A DNA stretch of 64,000 nucleotides from positions 2,294,001 to 2,358,000 of the forward strand of contig NZ_CP011125.1 of NCBI RefSeq assembly GCF_000737325.1, read 5' to 3'. Shown in pieces: positions 41,955-50,190 of this stretch (position 1 is its first letter; every line of letters starts with the position of its first letter). The notes beneath the pieces are model-generated. The model saw only the letters and a list, made by a program, of their open reading frames with translations, did not search any database and had not been told where the DNA came from. A program made the translations under genes and the position numbers. The stretch is from Sandaracinus amylolyticus. Its GTDB lineage: Bacteria; Myxococcota_A; Polyangia; Polyangiales; Sandaracinaceae.

Positions 41955-43061
41955 ATGCGTTCGCTCTCGCGCACCACGTTGGGTGCCCTCGTCGTCGCGC
42001 TCGTCGCGCTCGCGCTCGGGATCGCGAGCCCACGCGCCGCGGCGCAGGACGATCGCGAGCGTGCGCGCGTCGAGTTCCAGCGCGGCGTCGACGCGTACGG
42101 GCGCGCCGACTACCAGGTCGCGCTCGAGGCGTTCCAGGAGGCGTATCGCCTCGCGCCGCACCCGATGGTGCGCGTGAACATCGCGAACGCGTACGAGCAG
42201 CTCGATCGCCCGCTCGAGGCGCTGTTCCACTTCGAGCGCTTCCTCGCGGAGAGCACCGGCGCGTCGCGCGAGCAGCGCCGCGAGGTCGACGCGGCGGTGC
42301 GGCGGCTGCGCCAGCGCGTGGGCGAGCTCGATCTGCACGTCACGCCCGACGGCGCGGTGGTGACGATCGACGGCACCGAGCAGCGACGCGCGCCGATCGC
42401 CGAGCCGGTGCGGGTGGTCGCGGGCGATCACACGATCGACATCCAGCTCGACGGCTACCGCGCCGAGCGCCGCACCGTGACGGTCGCGGGCGGTCAGACC
42501 GCGCGCGTCGACGTGCGCCTCGCGCGCGCGGAGGCGGTCGTGGCGTCGGGCGTGGGCGCGTCTCCGGTCGAGGCGACGGGGACGGAGGCCGAGCCGGTCG
42601 TCGCGAGCACCGAGCCGGAGCCGGTCGTCGAGCCGATCGCGGAGCCCGAGCCGACGCCGCCGCCGAGCTCGGGCGGTGGGTTCCGGATCCTCGAGGGCGT
42701 GTGGGTCGCGGGCGCGATCACGATCGCGGCGGGCATCGCAGCGGGTGTGACCGGCGGGCTCGCGCTCGCGGCGAACGACGACTTCGAGCGCCACGTCGCG
42801 ACGTACGAGGACACGAGCCTGCCCGAGGCGGTGCGCGAGCAGGCGCGCGTCGACGGGCGCGAGGCGGCGGACAGCGCGAGCACGCTCGCGGTCGTCACCG
42901 ACGCGCTCCTGATCACGACGATCCTCGCGGCGGGCACGACCGCGTTCCTCCTGATCACGACGCAGGAGGGCGGGATGCTCGCCGACGAAGAGACCGACGT
43001 CGCCGTGGTCCCGATGGTCGGCGAGAGCGTCGCGGGCGCGATGGTGCTCGGCTCGTTCTGA
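41955..43061 (+). CDS. Exported TPR and PEGA domain protein
   Basis: 368 residues from the ATG that follows GGAGG. A signal peptide (ending A-A-A-Q) is followed by TPR-like helices (V-E-F-Q-R-G-V-D-A-Y-G-R-A-D-Y-Q-V-A-L-E-A-F-type repeats, about 28-100). A PEGA domain (L-D-L-H-V-T-P-D-G-A-V-V-T-I-D-G to V-A-G-D-H-T-I-D-I-Q-L-D-G-Y, about 115-160) and an acidic Pro/Glu linker come next, then two C-terminal hydrophobic helices. This architecture is common in myxobacterial envelope proteins and is thought to organise surface complexes. It has its own promoter and terminator. Confidence 0.82.
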   Translation: MRSLSRTTLGALVVALVALALGIASPRAAAQDDRERARVEFQRGVDAYGRADYQVALEAFQEAYRLAPHPMVRVNIANAYEQLDRPLEALFHFERFLAESTGASREQRREVDAAVRRLRQRVGELDLHVTPDGAVVTIDGTEQRRAPIAEPVRVVAGDHTIDIQLDGYRAERRTVTVAGGQTARVDVRLARAEAVVASGVGASPVEATGTEAEPVVASTEPEPVVEPIAEPEPTPPPSSGGGFRILEGVWVAGAITIAAGIAAGVTGGLALAANDDFERHVATYEDTSLPEAVREQARVDGREAADSASTLAVVTDALLITTILAAGTTAFLLITTQEGGMLADEETDVAVVPMVGESVAGAMVLGSF

Positions 43062-43092
43062 GCGATCCGCGGACCCGATCCGACGGAACGAG

Positions 43093-43116
43093 AACGGCCC
43101 CGCGAGGGGCCGTTTT
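43093..43116 (+). terminator. Intrinsic terminator after the TPR/PEGA gene
   Basis: A perfect 9-bp stem AACGGCCCC/GGGGCCGTT (43093-43101 and 43106-43114) with a GCGA tetraloop, followed by TT and further pyrimidines. It may also serve the convergent E2 gene, which ends at 43163. Confidence 0.8.
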
Positions 43117-43162
43117 CGTGCGTTGGGGAGGGGGTCTCCAAGACCCCTCCGACAACCACGGC

Positions 43163-44533
43163 TCAGATCTCGAACTCGCCCTTCTCGAGGAGCTCGTTCA
43201 CGCGGAACAGGAAGCCGTTCGCGACGACGCCGTCGACCACGCGGTGGTCGTACGAGAGCGCCATGTACATCACCGGGTGGATCGCGATCGTGTCCTGGCC
43301 GTCGTTCTCCACCACGACGACGCGCTTCTTGATCTCGCCGATGCGCAGGATGCCGACGTTCGGCTGCGAGATGATCGCGCCGCCGACGAGGTTGCCCTTG
43401 CGGCCCGGGTTCGAGATCGAGAACGTCTTGCCCGCGAGGTCGTCCGGCGTGAGCTTGCCGTCGCGCGACTTCGTCGCGATCTCGTCGATCGCGCGCGCGA
43501 TGCCGCGCACCCGCAGCTCGTCCGCCTTGCGGATCACCGGCACGACGAGGCCCTCGTCGGTCTCCACCGCGATGCCGAGGTTCACGTCGCGGTGCTGCAC
43601 GTACGCGTCCTCGAGCACGCGCGAGTTCATCACCGGGTACTCGCGCAGCGCGCGCGCGACCGCCGCCGTGACGAACGCGAGGAACGTGAGGCTCACGCCC
43701 TCCTTCTTCAGCGCGTCCTTGTGCTTGTCGCGGAGCGCCGAGGTCTTGTGCAGGTCGCACTCGGCGAACGTCACCACGTGGGGCGACGACAGCTTCGAGT
43801 AGACCATGTGGTCCGCGATGATCCGGCGGCGGCGCGAGAACGGGACGACCTTGTCGCCCGGCTGCTGCTGGTAGGGCGGGACCTTGAACGCGCTCTGTCC
43901 CGACAGGACGCGCAGCGCCTCGGCGAGACCGGCCGGCGCGGTGCCGGGGGCGGCGAGCACACCGGGCGACGTCGCCGCGGGACGCGGCGCGGGCGCGGGC
44001 GCGGCGACGGGCGCGGGGGGCGGCGGCGCGATCGCGGGCGCCGAGGGACGCGCGGGGGCCGCTGCGGGGCGCGCCGCGCTCGCGACGCGGAGCACGTCTT
44101 CGCGGGTGACGACGCCACCCTGGCCCGTGCCCTCGATCGAGCCGAGGTCGACGTCCATCTCGCGCGCGAGCTTGCGCACCGCGGGCGACGCGCGACCGGG
44201 CTCACCGCTGCTCGCCGGCTCCGCGACCGGCGCGGGCGCCGCGGGCGCGGCGGCAGGCGCCGGAGCCGCGGGGGCGGCCGCGACCGCGCCCGACGCGGTC
44301 TCGTCGATCTCGAGCAGGCGCGCGCCGATCGGCACGGTGTCGCCCTCGTTCACCAGCAGCTTCACGACCAGGCCGGACGCCGGCGCCGGGATCTCGCTGT
44401 CGGTCTTGTCGGTCAGGATCTCCACGACCGGCTGATCGCGCTCGACCCGCTGGCCTTCCTGGACCAGCCATTTTCCCACGGTCCCTTCGAGCACGCTCTC
44501 GCCGAGCGGAGGCATCACGACCGTCGTCGCCAT
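43163..44533 (-). CDS. 2-oxoacid dehydrogenase E2 component (dihydrolipoamide acyltransferase)
   Basis: 456 residues. The N-terminal lipoyl domain has E-I-L-T-D-K-T-D-S-E (lipoyl-Lys43). An Ala/Pro linker precedes the peripheral-subunit-binding domain (S-P-A-V-R-K-L-A-R-E-M-D-V-D-L, with G-T-G-Q-G-G-V-V-T-R-E-D-V). A second Ala/Pro linker follows, then the catalytic domain ending in S-Y-D-H-R-V-V-D-G with the active His. It forms the core of a pyruvate-, 2-oxoglutarate- or branched-chain-type complex. No E1 or E3 gene is adjacent, so the substrate is open. The ATG at 44533 is fixed by homology; the longer frame is rejected. Confidence 0.93.
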   Translation of the reverse strand: MATTVVMPPLGESVLEGTVGKWLVQEGQRVERDQPVVEILTDKTDSEIPAPASGLVVKLLVNEGDTVPIGARLLEIDETASGAVAAAPAAPAPAAAPAAPAPVAEPASSGEPGRASPAVRKLAREMDVDLGSIEGTGQGGVVTREDVLRVASAARPAAAPARPSAPAIAPPPPAPVAAPAPAPRPAATSPGVLAAPGTAPAGLAEALRVLSGQSAFKVPPYQQQPGDKVVPFSRRRRIIADHMVYSKLSSPHVVTFAECDLHKTSALRDKHKDALKKEGVSLTFLAFVTAAVARALREYPVMNSRVLEDAYVQHRDVNLGIAVETDEGLVVPVIRKADELRVRGIARAIDEIATKSRDGKLTPDDLAGKTFSISNPGRKGNLVGGAIISQPNVGILRIGEIKKRVVVVENDGQDTIAIHPVMYMALSYDHRVVDGVVANGFLFRVNELLEKGEFEI

Positions 44534-44708
44534 TCGAGCTCCTCCTGCGCGCGCCCGCGGAATTTCGCCGGGCGCGTCGCGAACACCGCGGAAGCCGCGG
44601 AAAAAGGTGCCTGTCACTACCAGACTGCCTGGGGGCTTTCAACCGAGATGCCCACTGCTCGTGGCACGGCTTTGCGGTGGCTCTCGCCCCGACGCATCAT
44701 CGCGCTCG

Positions 44709-44894
44709 ATGGCCGATCTCGAGGAGCACGCATTCCGGCGCGATCGACGCTTCCTGGTGCGCCTCGTGGTGCTGCTCGTGCTCGGTGCGGTGGGTGGGCT
44801 CTGGGCCGTGAGCCACCTGACGTCGCGCTCGTTCGCCGGATGTGCCGCGCGCACCTTCGGCGGCGCCGACGAGAGCGCGCCCGCCTCGCCCTGA
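44709..44894 (+). CDS. Small single-pass membrane protein
   Basis: 61 residues: a charged N-terminus (M-A-D-L-E-E-H-A-F-R-R-D-R-R), one transmembrane helix (F-L-V-R-L-V-V-L-L-V-L-G-A-V-G-G-L-W-A-V, about 16-35), and a short tail with a Cys. No family was recognised. The ATG was preferred to upstream starts because coding character and the positive-inside pattern begin there. It precedes the TerB-like gene by 39 bases. Confidence 0.55.
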   Translation: MADLEEHAFRRDRRFLVRLVVLLVLGAVGGLWAVSHLTSRSFAGCAARTFGGADESAPASP

Positions 44895-44933
44895 CGCCCG
44901 GTGTAGACTCGCCGCCTTTCCCCAGGAGGACAC

Positions 44934-45260
44934 GTGCTCGGCAACCTCGACAGCCAAGACCGCCTGCGTCTGATGAAGTTCGTGTGCTCCTTCGCGTGGG
45001 CCGATCTGCGGATCGCGGATCAGGAGCGCAGCTTCGTCCAGAAGATGATGCGCAAGCTCAAGCTGGACGACGCCGAGGCGAAGCAGGTCCAGCAGTGGCT
45101 CGAGCTCCCGCCGCGCGCGGACGAGGTCGATCCGAACGACATCCCGCGCGAGCACCGCGCGCTCTTCCTCGAGATGGCGAAGAGCATCGTCGGCGCGGAC
45201 GGCGAGATCAGCGAGGAGGAGCGCGAGAACCTGGCGCTCCTCGAGCAGCTCCTGTCCTGA
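44934..45260 (+). CDS. TerB-like (tellurite-resistance/DjlA N-terminal fold) protein
   Basis: 108 residues from a GTG preceded by AGGAGGA. The protein is all-helical with the TerB pattern: M-K-F-V-C-S-F-A-W-A-D-L-R-I-A-D-Q-E-R-S-F near residue 15 and the repeated S-I-V-G-A-D-G-E-I-S-E-E-E-R near residue 85. The acidic D-x-x-I-x-x-x-E motifs bind metal ions in the family. It is a cytoplasmic protein whose cellular role is unclear; TerB domains sit in stress and membrane-linked complexes. TAGACT lies about 20 bases before the start. Confidence 0.82.
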   Translation: MLGNLDSQDRLRLMKFVCSFAWADLRIADQERSFVQKMMRKLKLDDAEAKQVQQWLELPPRADEVDPNDIPREHRALFLEMAKSIVGADGEISEEERENLALLEQLLS

Positions 45261-45330
45261 TGCGGATCGCGTTCGCGCTCGCAGGGGCTCCGCGCGCAGC
45301 GCTCGAGACGGACGGCTTCGGAACACCGGC

Positions 45331-47214
45331 TTGAGCGCGCTCGATCCCGAGTCGATCGAGCGCGCGCTGCGCGCCGGGCGCGTCGAGCCGTTCGTGGTGC
45401 GGGCGGAGCGCGCCGAGGGCGTCGCGGCCCGCCGGTACGCGCGTGAGCTCGCGGCGCGCGCGTTCTCGCTCGCGGATCCGGGCAGCGTCGCGATCGCGCT
45501 GAGGGCGCGGGCCCGCGCCCTCGGGATCGAAGAGGCGGCGATCGGCGCGTGCGAGGAGACGCCTCCTCCCCACGCCGTGCGCGTGCCGCTCTTCGACGCG
45601 TCGGCGGGCGATGCGCTCGTGCGGATGCTGTGGATCGAGTTCGACCCTGCGGGCGGCGGCGGGGACCGACCGGCGCTGGGCGCGCGCGCGAGCGCGGCGT
45701 TCGCGGATGCGCTCGCGATGGCGGCCGAGCGGGCAGCGCCACCGCGCGCGATGGAACGCTTCCGGCTCGTCGCGGCGCGACCGCGCGCGCTCGAGGCCGT
45801 CGCGATCGACGGCGAGTCGCTCGGCGCGGCGGCGTTGGTGAGCGCGGTGTCGCTCTGGAGCGAGCGATCGACGCGCAGCGGGATCGCGGTGACCGGCGCG
45901 CTGCGCAGCGGCGTGATCGCGCGGGTGGGCGCGATCCCCGCGAAGGTGCGCGCGGCGCGCGAGGCGGGCTGCGACGTGATCGTGGTGCCCGCCGAGCAGG
46001 AGGACGAAGCGCGCGGCGCGGGCGCGGGCATCGAGGTGATCGCGGTGCGCACCGTCGAGGCGCTGCTCGACGCGACGCTCGTCGCGGTGCGCGCTCGTCG
46101 CGATCCCGAGCGCGCGGTGCGCGAGGCGCGTGCGCTCTTCGCCGAAGGATGGCGTGGATATCGCTGGCCCGCGATCGACGAGCGGCTCGCGCGCGTCGCC
46201 GGCACGCTGCCCGATGCGCGCCCCGACCTGCAGATCGAGACGCTCTCGCGCCTCGCTGCCGCGCGGCGTCACCTCGGCGATCCCGAGGGCAGCCTGCGCG
46301 TGCTCGAGAGCGCGCGCGTGATCGCGGAGAGCCAGGCCGACGCGGTCCCGGACGGGCCGCTCACCGCGCTCGAGCAGCAGCGCGCGATGACGGAGCTGAA
46401 GCTCTTCCGGTTCCGCGCCGCAGCCCAGGCGGCGCAGCGCGCGATCACGATCGCGCGCCGCGCGCGGCTGCGCGGTGAGCACATCAAGGCGCTCGGCTGC
46501 GCGGGGCTCGTCGAGATGGGGCGGCGGCGCGACGACGCGGCGCGCGCCTGCTTCGACGAAGCGCTCGCGCTCACGCTGCGTCACGCGCCCGAGGACGCGG
46601 CGCGCAGCCGGGTGTACCTGATGGAGGCGCTCGGTCGGCTCGGCCGCGACGCCGAAGCGCGCGCGATGTGGCGCGCCGCGATGCACGAGGTCGCGGAGGA
46701 CGAGCCCGGCGCGCGCGGCAAGAAGGAGAGCTGGGTGCGCACCGGATGGGGCGGCGCGCTGGTCGCGCTCGCTCGCTGGTCCGAGGCGCGCGAGGTGCTC
46801 GACGTGCCGGCGGTGCACGAGGCGCTTCACGAGCATCCGCTGCCCGGGCTGCGCGCTCGACGTCACCTCGGGCTCGCGCTCGCGCGAGGCGACGATCGCG
46901 ACGCGCGCGAGCGCGGGCTGCACCTGCTGGCGAGCTCGACGCTCGCGCACGGACGCGCGCTCGAGCCGGGGCTGCGCTCGCTGGCGCACGTCAACGTGCT
47001 CGTCGAGGCGGAGGTGCGCGTCGCGAGCGCACGGCTCGACGAGGACGCGACGGCGCGCACCCGCGCCGCGCTCGCGGCGCTGCCGACGTGGGGCGATGCG
47101 CCCCGATGGCTCGGCGCGGCCCGAGGGCGCGTGGAGCGAGCGCTGGCGAAGAGCAGCCCCGACGCGCTCGGCCGCGCGCTGCGCGAGCTCGTGGCGCGCT
47201 GCGAAGCGATCTGA
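45331..47214 (+). CDS. Lon-type (S16) peptidase-like domain fused to helical repeats
   Basis: 627 residues, start TTG. Residues about 150-250 match the Lon proteolytic fold: A-I-D-G-E-S-L-G-A-A-A-L-V-S-A-V-S (Ser163 at the nucleophile of DGxSxG), I-A-V-T-G-A-L-R-S-G-V-I-A-R-V-G, A-I-P-A-K-V-R-A-A-R-E-A-G (Lys205 at the dyad position) and D-V-I-V-V-P. No AAA+ ATPase domain is present. The C-terminal 370 residues are TPR-like helices (A-R-R-H-L-G-D-P-E-G-S-L-R-V-L-E and similar). It is probably a cytoplasmic protein-binding peptidase or pseudo-peptidase. It lies between a TerB-like gene and an ECF sigma gene. Confidence 0.75.
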   Translation: MSALDPESIERALRAGRVEPFVVRAERAEGVAARRYARELAARAFSLADPGSVAIALRARARALGIEEAAIGACEETPPPHAVRVPLFDASAGDALVRMLWIEFDPAGGGGDRPALGARASAAFADALAMAAERAAPPRAMERFRLVAARPRALEAVAIDGESLGAAALVSAVSLWSERSTRSGIAVTGALRSGVIARVGAIPAKVRAAREAGCDVIVVPAEQEDEARGAGAGIEVIAVRTVEALLDATLVAVRARRDPERAVREARALFAEGWRGYRWPAIDERLARVAGTLPDARPDLQIETLSRLAAARRHLGDPEGSLRVLESARVIAESQADAVPDGPLTALEQQRAMTELKLFRFRAAAQAAQRAITIARRARLRGEHIKALGCAGLVEMGRRRDDAARACFDEALALTLRHAPEDAARSRVYLMEALGRLGRDAEARAMWRAAMHEVAEDEPGARGKKESWVRTGWGGALVALARWSEAREVLDVPAVHEALHEHPLPGLRARRHLGLALARGDDRDARERGLHLLASSTLAHGRALEPGLRSLAHVNVLVEAEVRVASARLDEDATARTRAALAALPTWGDAPRWLGAARGRVERALAKSSPDALGRALRELVARCEAI

Positions 47215-47219
47215 CGGCA

Positions 47220-47248
47220 TTGAGTCCGGGGCTCGCATCGGGTAACTC
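47220..47248 (+). promoter_or_regulatory. Promoter for the sigma-factor-like gene at 47267
   Basis: TTGAGT (47220-47225) and TAACTC (47243-47248) are spaced by 17 bases, 18 bases before the ATG. Moderate match. Confidence 0.45.
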
Positions 47249-47266
47249 CCTCCGCTCGCGTCTCCG

Positions 47267-48025
47267 ATGTCCTCGCCCGACACGCTCTTCGCCGCTCTGA
47301 TCGCGCTCCGCGACGCCGAGGATCCCCTCGCGCGACGCCACGACGTGCACTGGCGCGCCGTGGACGCGTGGCTGCGCGAGACGTGGCCCGCGGGCGGCGC
47401 GGACGCCGACGAGGCGCGCCAGGAGACGCTGCTCGCGATTGCGCGCAACGTGCGGACGATGGAGGCCTCGGTCCCGCTGCAGGCCGCGAAGTGGGTCTCG
47501 ACGATCCACCGCCGCAAGAAGGTCGACGGCTTCCGGATGCGGAAGCGCGATCCGGTGCAGCGCGGGCTCGACCGCGGAAGCGAGAGCGAGGACGCGACGC
47601 CGCTGCTCGATCGCCTCGAGGGCGACGCGGGCGGCGATCTCGACGGCAACGCGCTGGAGCGCGTGCTCGCGACGATCGAGGATCACGTCGAGGCGGAGCT
47701 GCAGGCCACAGAGCCGAACGCGGCGAGCCGTCACCTCAAGCGCATGCAGGCGCGCGCGACGCTGCACCGCGCCGTGCTCGAGGCGGACTTCGACGCGATC
47801 GCCGCGGCGCTCGACGCGGGCGAGCCGCTCACGCGCGATCGCGTCTACAAGTGGGTCGAGCGCGGGCGGCCGTGGGTGCTCGCGGGACTCGATCGCTGGG
47901 TGCGCGAGTCGGGGGAAGGCTCGACCGCGTCCGACATCGCGGCGGCGGTGCGCGAGCTCGTGAGCGCGCGGCGCGCCGACGCGGGGAGGCCGCGGCCGTC
48001 GCGGCGACGCGGGGAGGGATCGTGA
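47267..48025 (+). CDS. ECF sigma-factor-like protein
   Basis: 252 residues. Residues about 25-85 resemble sigma-70 region 2: A-R-Q-E-T-L-L-A-I-A-R-N-V, then A-A-K-W-V-S-T-I-H-R-R-K-K-V-D-G-F-R, the core-binding and -10-recognition helix with the W-x-x-x-I-x-R/H pattern. A region 4-like helix-turn-helix is weak (L-T-R-D-R-V-Y-K-W-V-E-R-G-R). The tail is basic. The following gene at 48207 could encode its regulator. Assignment rests on pattern, not on a full match, so it is a sigma-like regulator with moderate confidence. Confidence 0.6.
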   Translation: MSSPDTLFAALIALRDAEDPLARRHDVHWRAVDAWLRETWPAGGADADEARQETLLAIARNVRTMEASVPLQAAKWVSTIHRRKKVDGFRMRKRDPVQRGLDRGSESEDATPLLDRLEGDAGGDLDGNALERVLATIEDHVEAELQATEPNAASRHLKRMQARATLHRAVLEADFDAIAAALDAGEPLTRDRVYKWVERGRPWVLAGLDRWVRESGEGSTASDIAAAVRELVSARRADAGRPRPSRRRGEGS

Positions 48026-48206
48026 GCGCGTCAGTCGCACCGCACCCGCGGCGTCGGGAGCGCGCCATGCACGCCGTCGCCGCTCCGAGAGCCGCTCGTT
48101 CGCCCCACGCACCGGGATCGCCGGGATCGCGGGCCGGCGCGTCTCGGTCGAGCCGAGGTCGAGCGCGCGGGTGCGACGATCTGGCTGCCATCGAGGGAGC
48201 TGCGCG

Positions 48207-48980
48207 ATGACGGACGAGCTGCAGCGAGCCTGGGAAGAGCGCGCGCGCACCGCCGCGGCGTGGCGAGAGGGAGACGCGATCGGGCCGGTGCTCGAGGCGC
48301 TCGCGCTCTCGGTCGCGCTCGAGGTGACGGGCGCGCTGCCCGACACGTCGCGCCGCGCGCGCGAAGATCTCCGCCGCGTAGGACAGCGCGCGCTGCTCCA
48401 TGCGGGCGCCGAGCGTCGCGACGACGAGGACGAAGAGGAAGCGCTGCGCATCGCGCTCACGCTGGCGCGGGACGGGCTCCGTGCGCTCGCCGGCCGTGCG
48501 CCGGATCCCGAAGCCGCGCCGCGCTCCGAGCCCTCGCCGCGAGACGTCTCGCGGCTCCTCTCGGGCCGTCTCGATCCGTTCGAGGCCGCGAGCATCGCGC
48601 GCCGGATCCGTGCTTCGGCGCGCGCGCGCGAGGAGCTCGCGTGGGCGCTGCGGACGTCGGCGCGCCCCGACGGGACGCGCGCACCGCTCGTGCTCGCTGC
48701 GGCGGACGGGGAGCCGATGCGTGATCCCGCGAGCGGCCGGCGGGTCGCGCAGGTCGAGGACGCGCGCACCGGCGCGGCGCGCGTCGAGGTGTACGCGTTC
48801 GACGACGGACAGCTGGCCGCCTACGCGACGACCGACGCGCCGCTGCGGCTCGAAGGAGTGGGGCTGCGGACCACGTCGATGCAGCCGGGCTACTGGTCGG
48901 GCCACGCCGAGGGCGAGGGGGAGCTCGCGATCGCGCTCTTCGTCGGCGAGGAGCGCTTCGACCTGCACGTCGAGCGCTGA
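48207..48980 (+). CDS. Possible anti-sigma-type partner protein
   Basis: 257 residues. The N-terminal half is helical (R-A-W-E-E-R-A-R-T-A-A-A-W). A segment with D-V-S-R-L-L-S-G-R-L-D-P-F-E-A-A-S-I-A-R-R-I resembles the helical part of anti-sigma or zf-HC2 proteins but lacks the Cys/His zinc ligands. The C-terminus is strand-rich with no transmembrane helix. It lies 181 bases after the sigma-like gene on the same strand; that gap shows no convincing gene. The role as a sigma regulator is inferred from context only. Confidence 0.5.
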   Translation: MTDELQRAWEERARTAAAWREGDAIGPVLEALALSVALEVTGALPDTSRRAREDLRRVGQRALLHAGAERRDDEDEEEALRIALTLARDGLRALAGRAPDPEAAPRSEPSPRDVSRLLSGRLDPFEAASIARRIRASARAREELAWALRTSARPDGTRAPLVLAAADGEPMRDPASGRRVAQVEDARTGAARVEVYAFDDGQLAAYATTDAPLRLEGVGLRTTSMQPGYWSGHAEGEGELAIALFVGEERFDLHVER

Positions 48981-49026
48981 AGGCGCGCTCGACGGCGCGC
49001 GGAGCGGCGTCCATGTTCACCGCCGA

Positions 49027-49572
49027 ATGCGCGTCAAGCTGCCCACCGTCTCCGCGCGATCCGAGGGCCTCGGCCTGCCGACGATCATGGACCGCGCGCT
49101 CGCGAGCCGGCACGGCGCGACCTACGTGCACCTCGCGGTGTTCGCGATCGACGTCGATCGCGTGCGCGACTCGCTCGACGACGTCGACTCGCCGCACCCG
49201 TTCGCGTGGGAGGTCTTCCTGCTCGAGCGCTACCTCGTCGATCGCCTCGATCCCGGCGACCCCGCGCACCGCGCGCTGATCGAGGACGCGGTGCTCGGCG
49301 TGCTCGAGGGCGAGCCCGGGGAGCCGGTGATGGGCTCGCAGCTCCCGTTCGCGGTGTGGGACGCGATCGCGCGCGGCGTGTGGCCCGACGACATGCGCGC
49401 GATGTTCCGCGGCTGGAAGGCGCGCCCGAAAGAGCTCGTCGCGGCGCTCGCGCCGCTCTGGGGCGACGCGGATCGCGTGACGCGCGAGCTCGCGCAGCTC
49501 TGCCTCGACACCCCGATGGAGCCGCCGCTCGCTCCGCCGACGCTCGAGACGCTGCGCGCGATGACCGGCTGA
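49027..49572 (+). CDS. Protein of unknown function (181 aa)
   Basis: 181 residues, soluble, starting M-R-V-K-L-P-T-V-S-A-R-S. It has F-A-I-D-V-D-R-V-R-D-S-L-D-D-V and a C-terminal all-helical part (W-D-A-I-A-R-G-V-W-P-D-D-M-R-A-M-F-R-G-W-K-A). No family was recognised. Third-position GC bias is strong, supporting coding. Its TGA stop and the stop of the convergent gene share the palindrome TGATCA, so the two genes abut without a gap. Confidence 0.65.
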   Translation: MRVKLPTVSARSEGLGLPTIMDRALASRHGATYVHLAVFAIDVDRVRDSLDDVDSPHPFAWEVFLLERYLVDRLDPGDPAHRALIEDAVLGVLEGEPGEPVMGSQLPFAVWDAIARGVWPDDMRAMFRGWKARPKELVAALAPLWGDADRVTRELAQLCLDTPMEPPLAPPTLETLRAMTG

Positions 49573-50097
49573 TCAGCGCGCGACCGGAGGACGCGACGAC
49601 GGGCGCCCCGTGCCCGGGAAGCGCGTCCCGATCGCCGGCGGACGGATCTCGTGCTCGCGCATCACGGCGACCGGATCGTGCGCGATCTCGACCTTCCTGC
49701 CCGCGACCATCGACGCGACGAGGTTCCCGGTCTCGACGGCCATGCGCAGCAGCGGGCTCGCCGCGGAGATCACCGTCACCGAGTGCCGGAGGTAGTCGCG
49801 CGGCCGCGCCCGCATCCGCGCGAGGTACGCCTTGCGCGCTTCGGTGTCGTAGGCCCGCACGCTGCGCCAGTCGTGGAAGATGAAGAGCCCGCCCGCCTCG
49901 GCGATCTCCTCCTTCCGATGGCGCAGCGCGAGGTCGATCCACGACTGCACGAGCTCGGCGTTCTCCGCGGTCGCCTGCTCCACGGTCGCCTGGAACACCA
50001 GCACCGCAGGATCGGTCCACCAACCGAGCCCGAAGCGCGCGTCGAACGCCTGCACCGGCCACGAATCGAGCGGTGCGCGTGGTGTCGGTGAAATCAT
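49573..50097 (-). CDS. Conserved-looking cytoplasmic protein of unknown function
   Basis: 174 residues. The pattern G-L-F-I-F-H-D-W-R-S-V-R-A-Y-D and R-D-Y-L-R-H-S-V-T-V-I-S-A-A-S-P-L-L-R-M-A-V resembles a STAS-like or SpoIIAA-like short fold found in myxobacterial hypothetical proteins, with strand-helix alternation over residues 30-130. No catalytic motif is seen and no signal peptide. It is divergent from the peroxiredoxin-glutaredoxin gene across about 93 bases. Confidence 0.65.
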   Translation of the reverse strand: MISPTPRAPLDSWPVQAFDARFGLGWWTDPAVLVFQATVEQATAENAELVQSWIDLALRHRKEEIAEAGGLFIFHDWRSVRAYDTEARKAYLARMRARPRDYLRHSVTVISAASPLLRMAVETGNLVASMVAGRKVEIAHDPVAVMREHEIRPPAIGTRFPGTGRPSSRPPVAR

Positions 50098-50190
50098 GAC
50101 TGTGCAGTCTCACATTTTGTCACGGGGTCCACCAGCCCCGCCTTGTCGCGCCCTTCCGAGGTCCCATGCGAGGGCGGAACGGAGGAGAGC

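Noticed and set aside
40554-43760. Minus-strand open frame of 1068 codons across the MYXO-CTERM and TPR/PEGA genes
   Set aside because: It is antisense to two well-supported plus-strand genes and part of the E2 gene, with low-complexity Arg/His/Asp composition.
44934-45260. Tellurite resistance operon
   Set aside because: Only a TerB-like fold is present; no TerC, TerD or other ter genes are near.
40775-45334. Plus-strand open frame of 1519 codons
   Set aside because: It crosses several genes on both strands, including the reverse of the E2 gene; the absence of stops comes from GC-rich codons, not selection.
48022-48210. Possible 62-codon gene between the sigma-like gene and its partner, starting at a GTGA overlap
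   Set aside because: The translation is Arg/Ser/Pro-rich with no helix or strand pattern, and it overlaps the better supported start at 48207.
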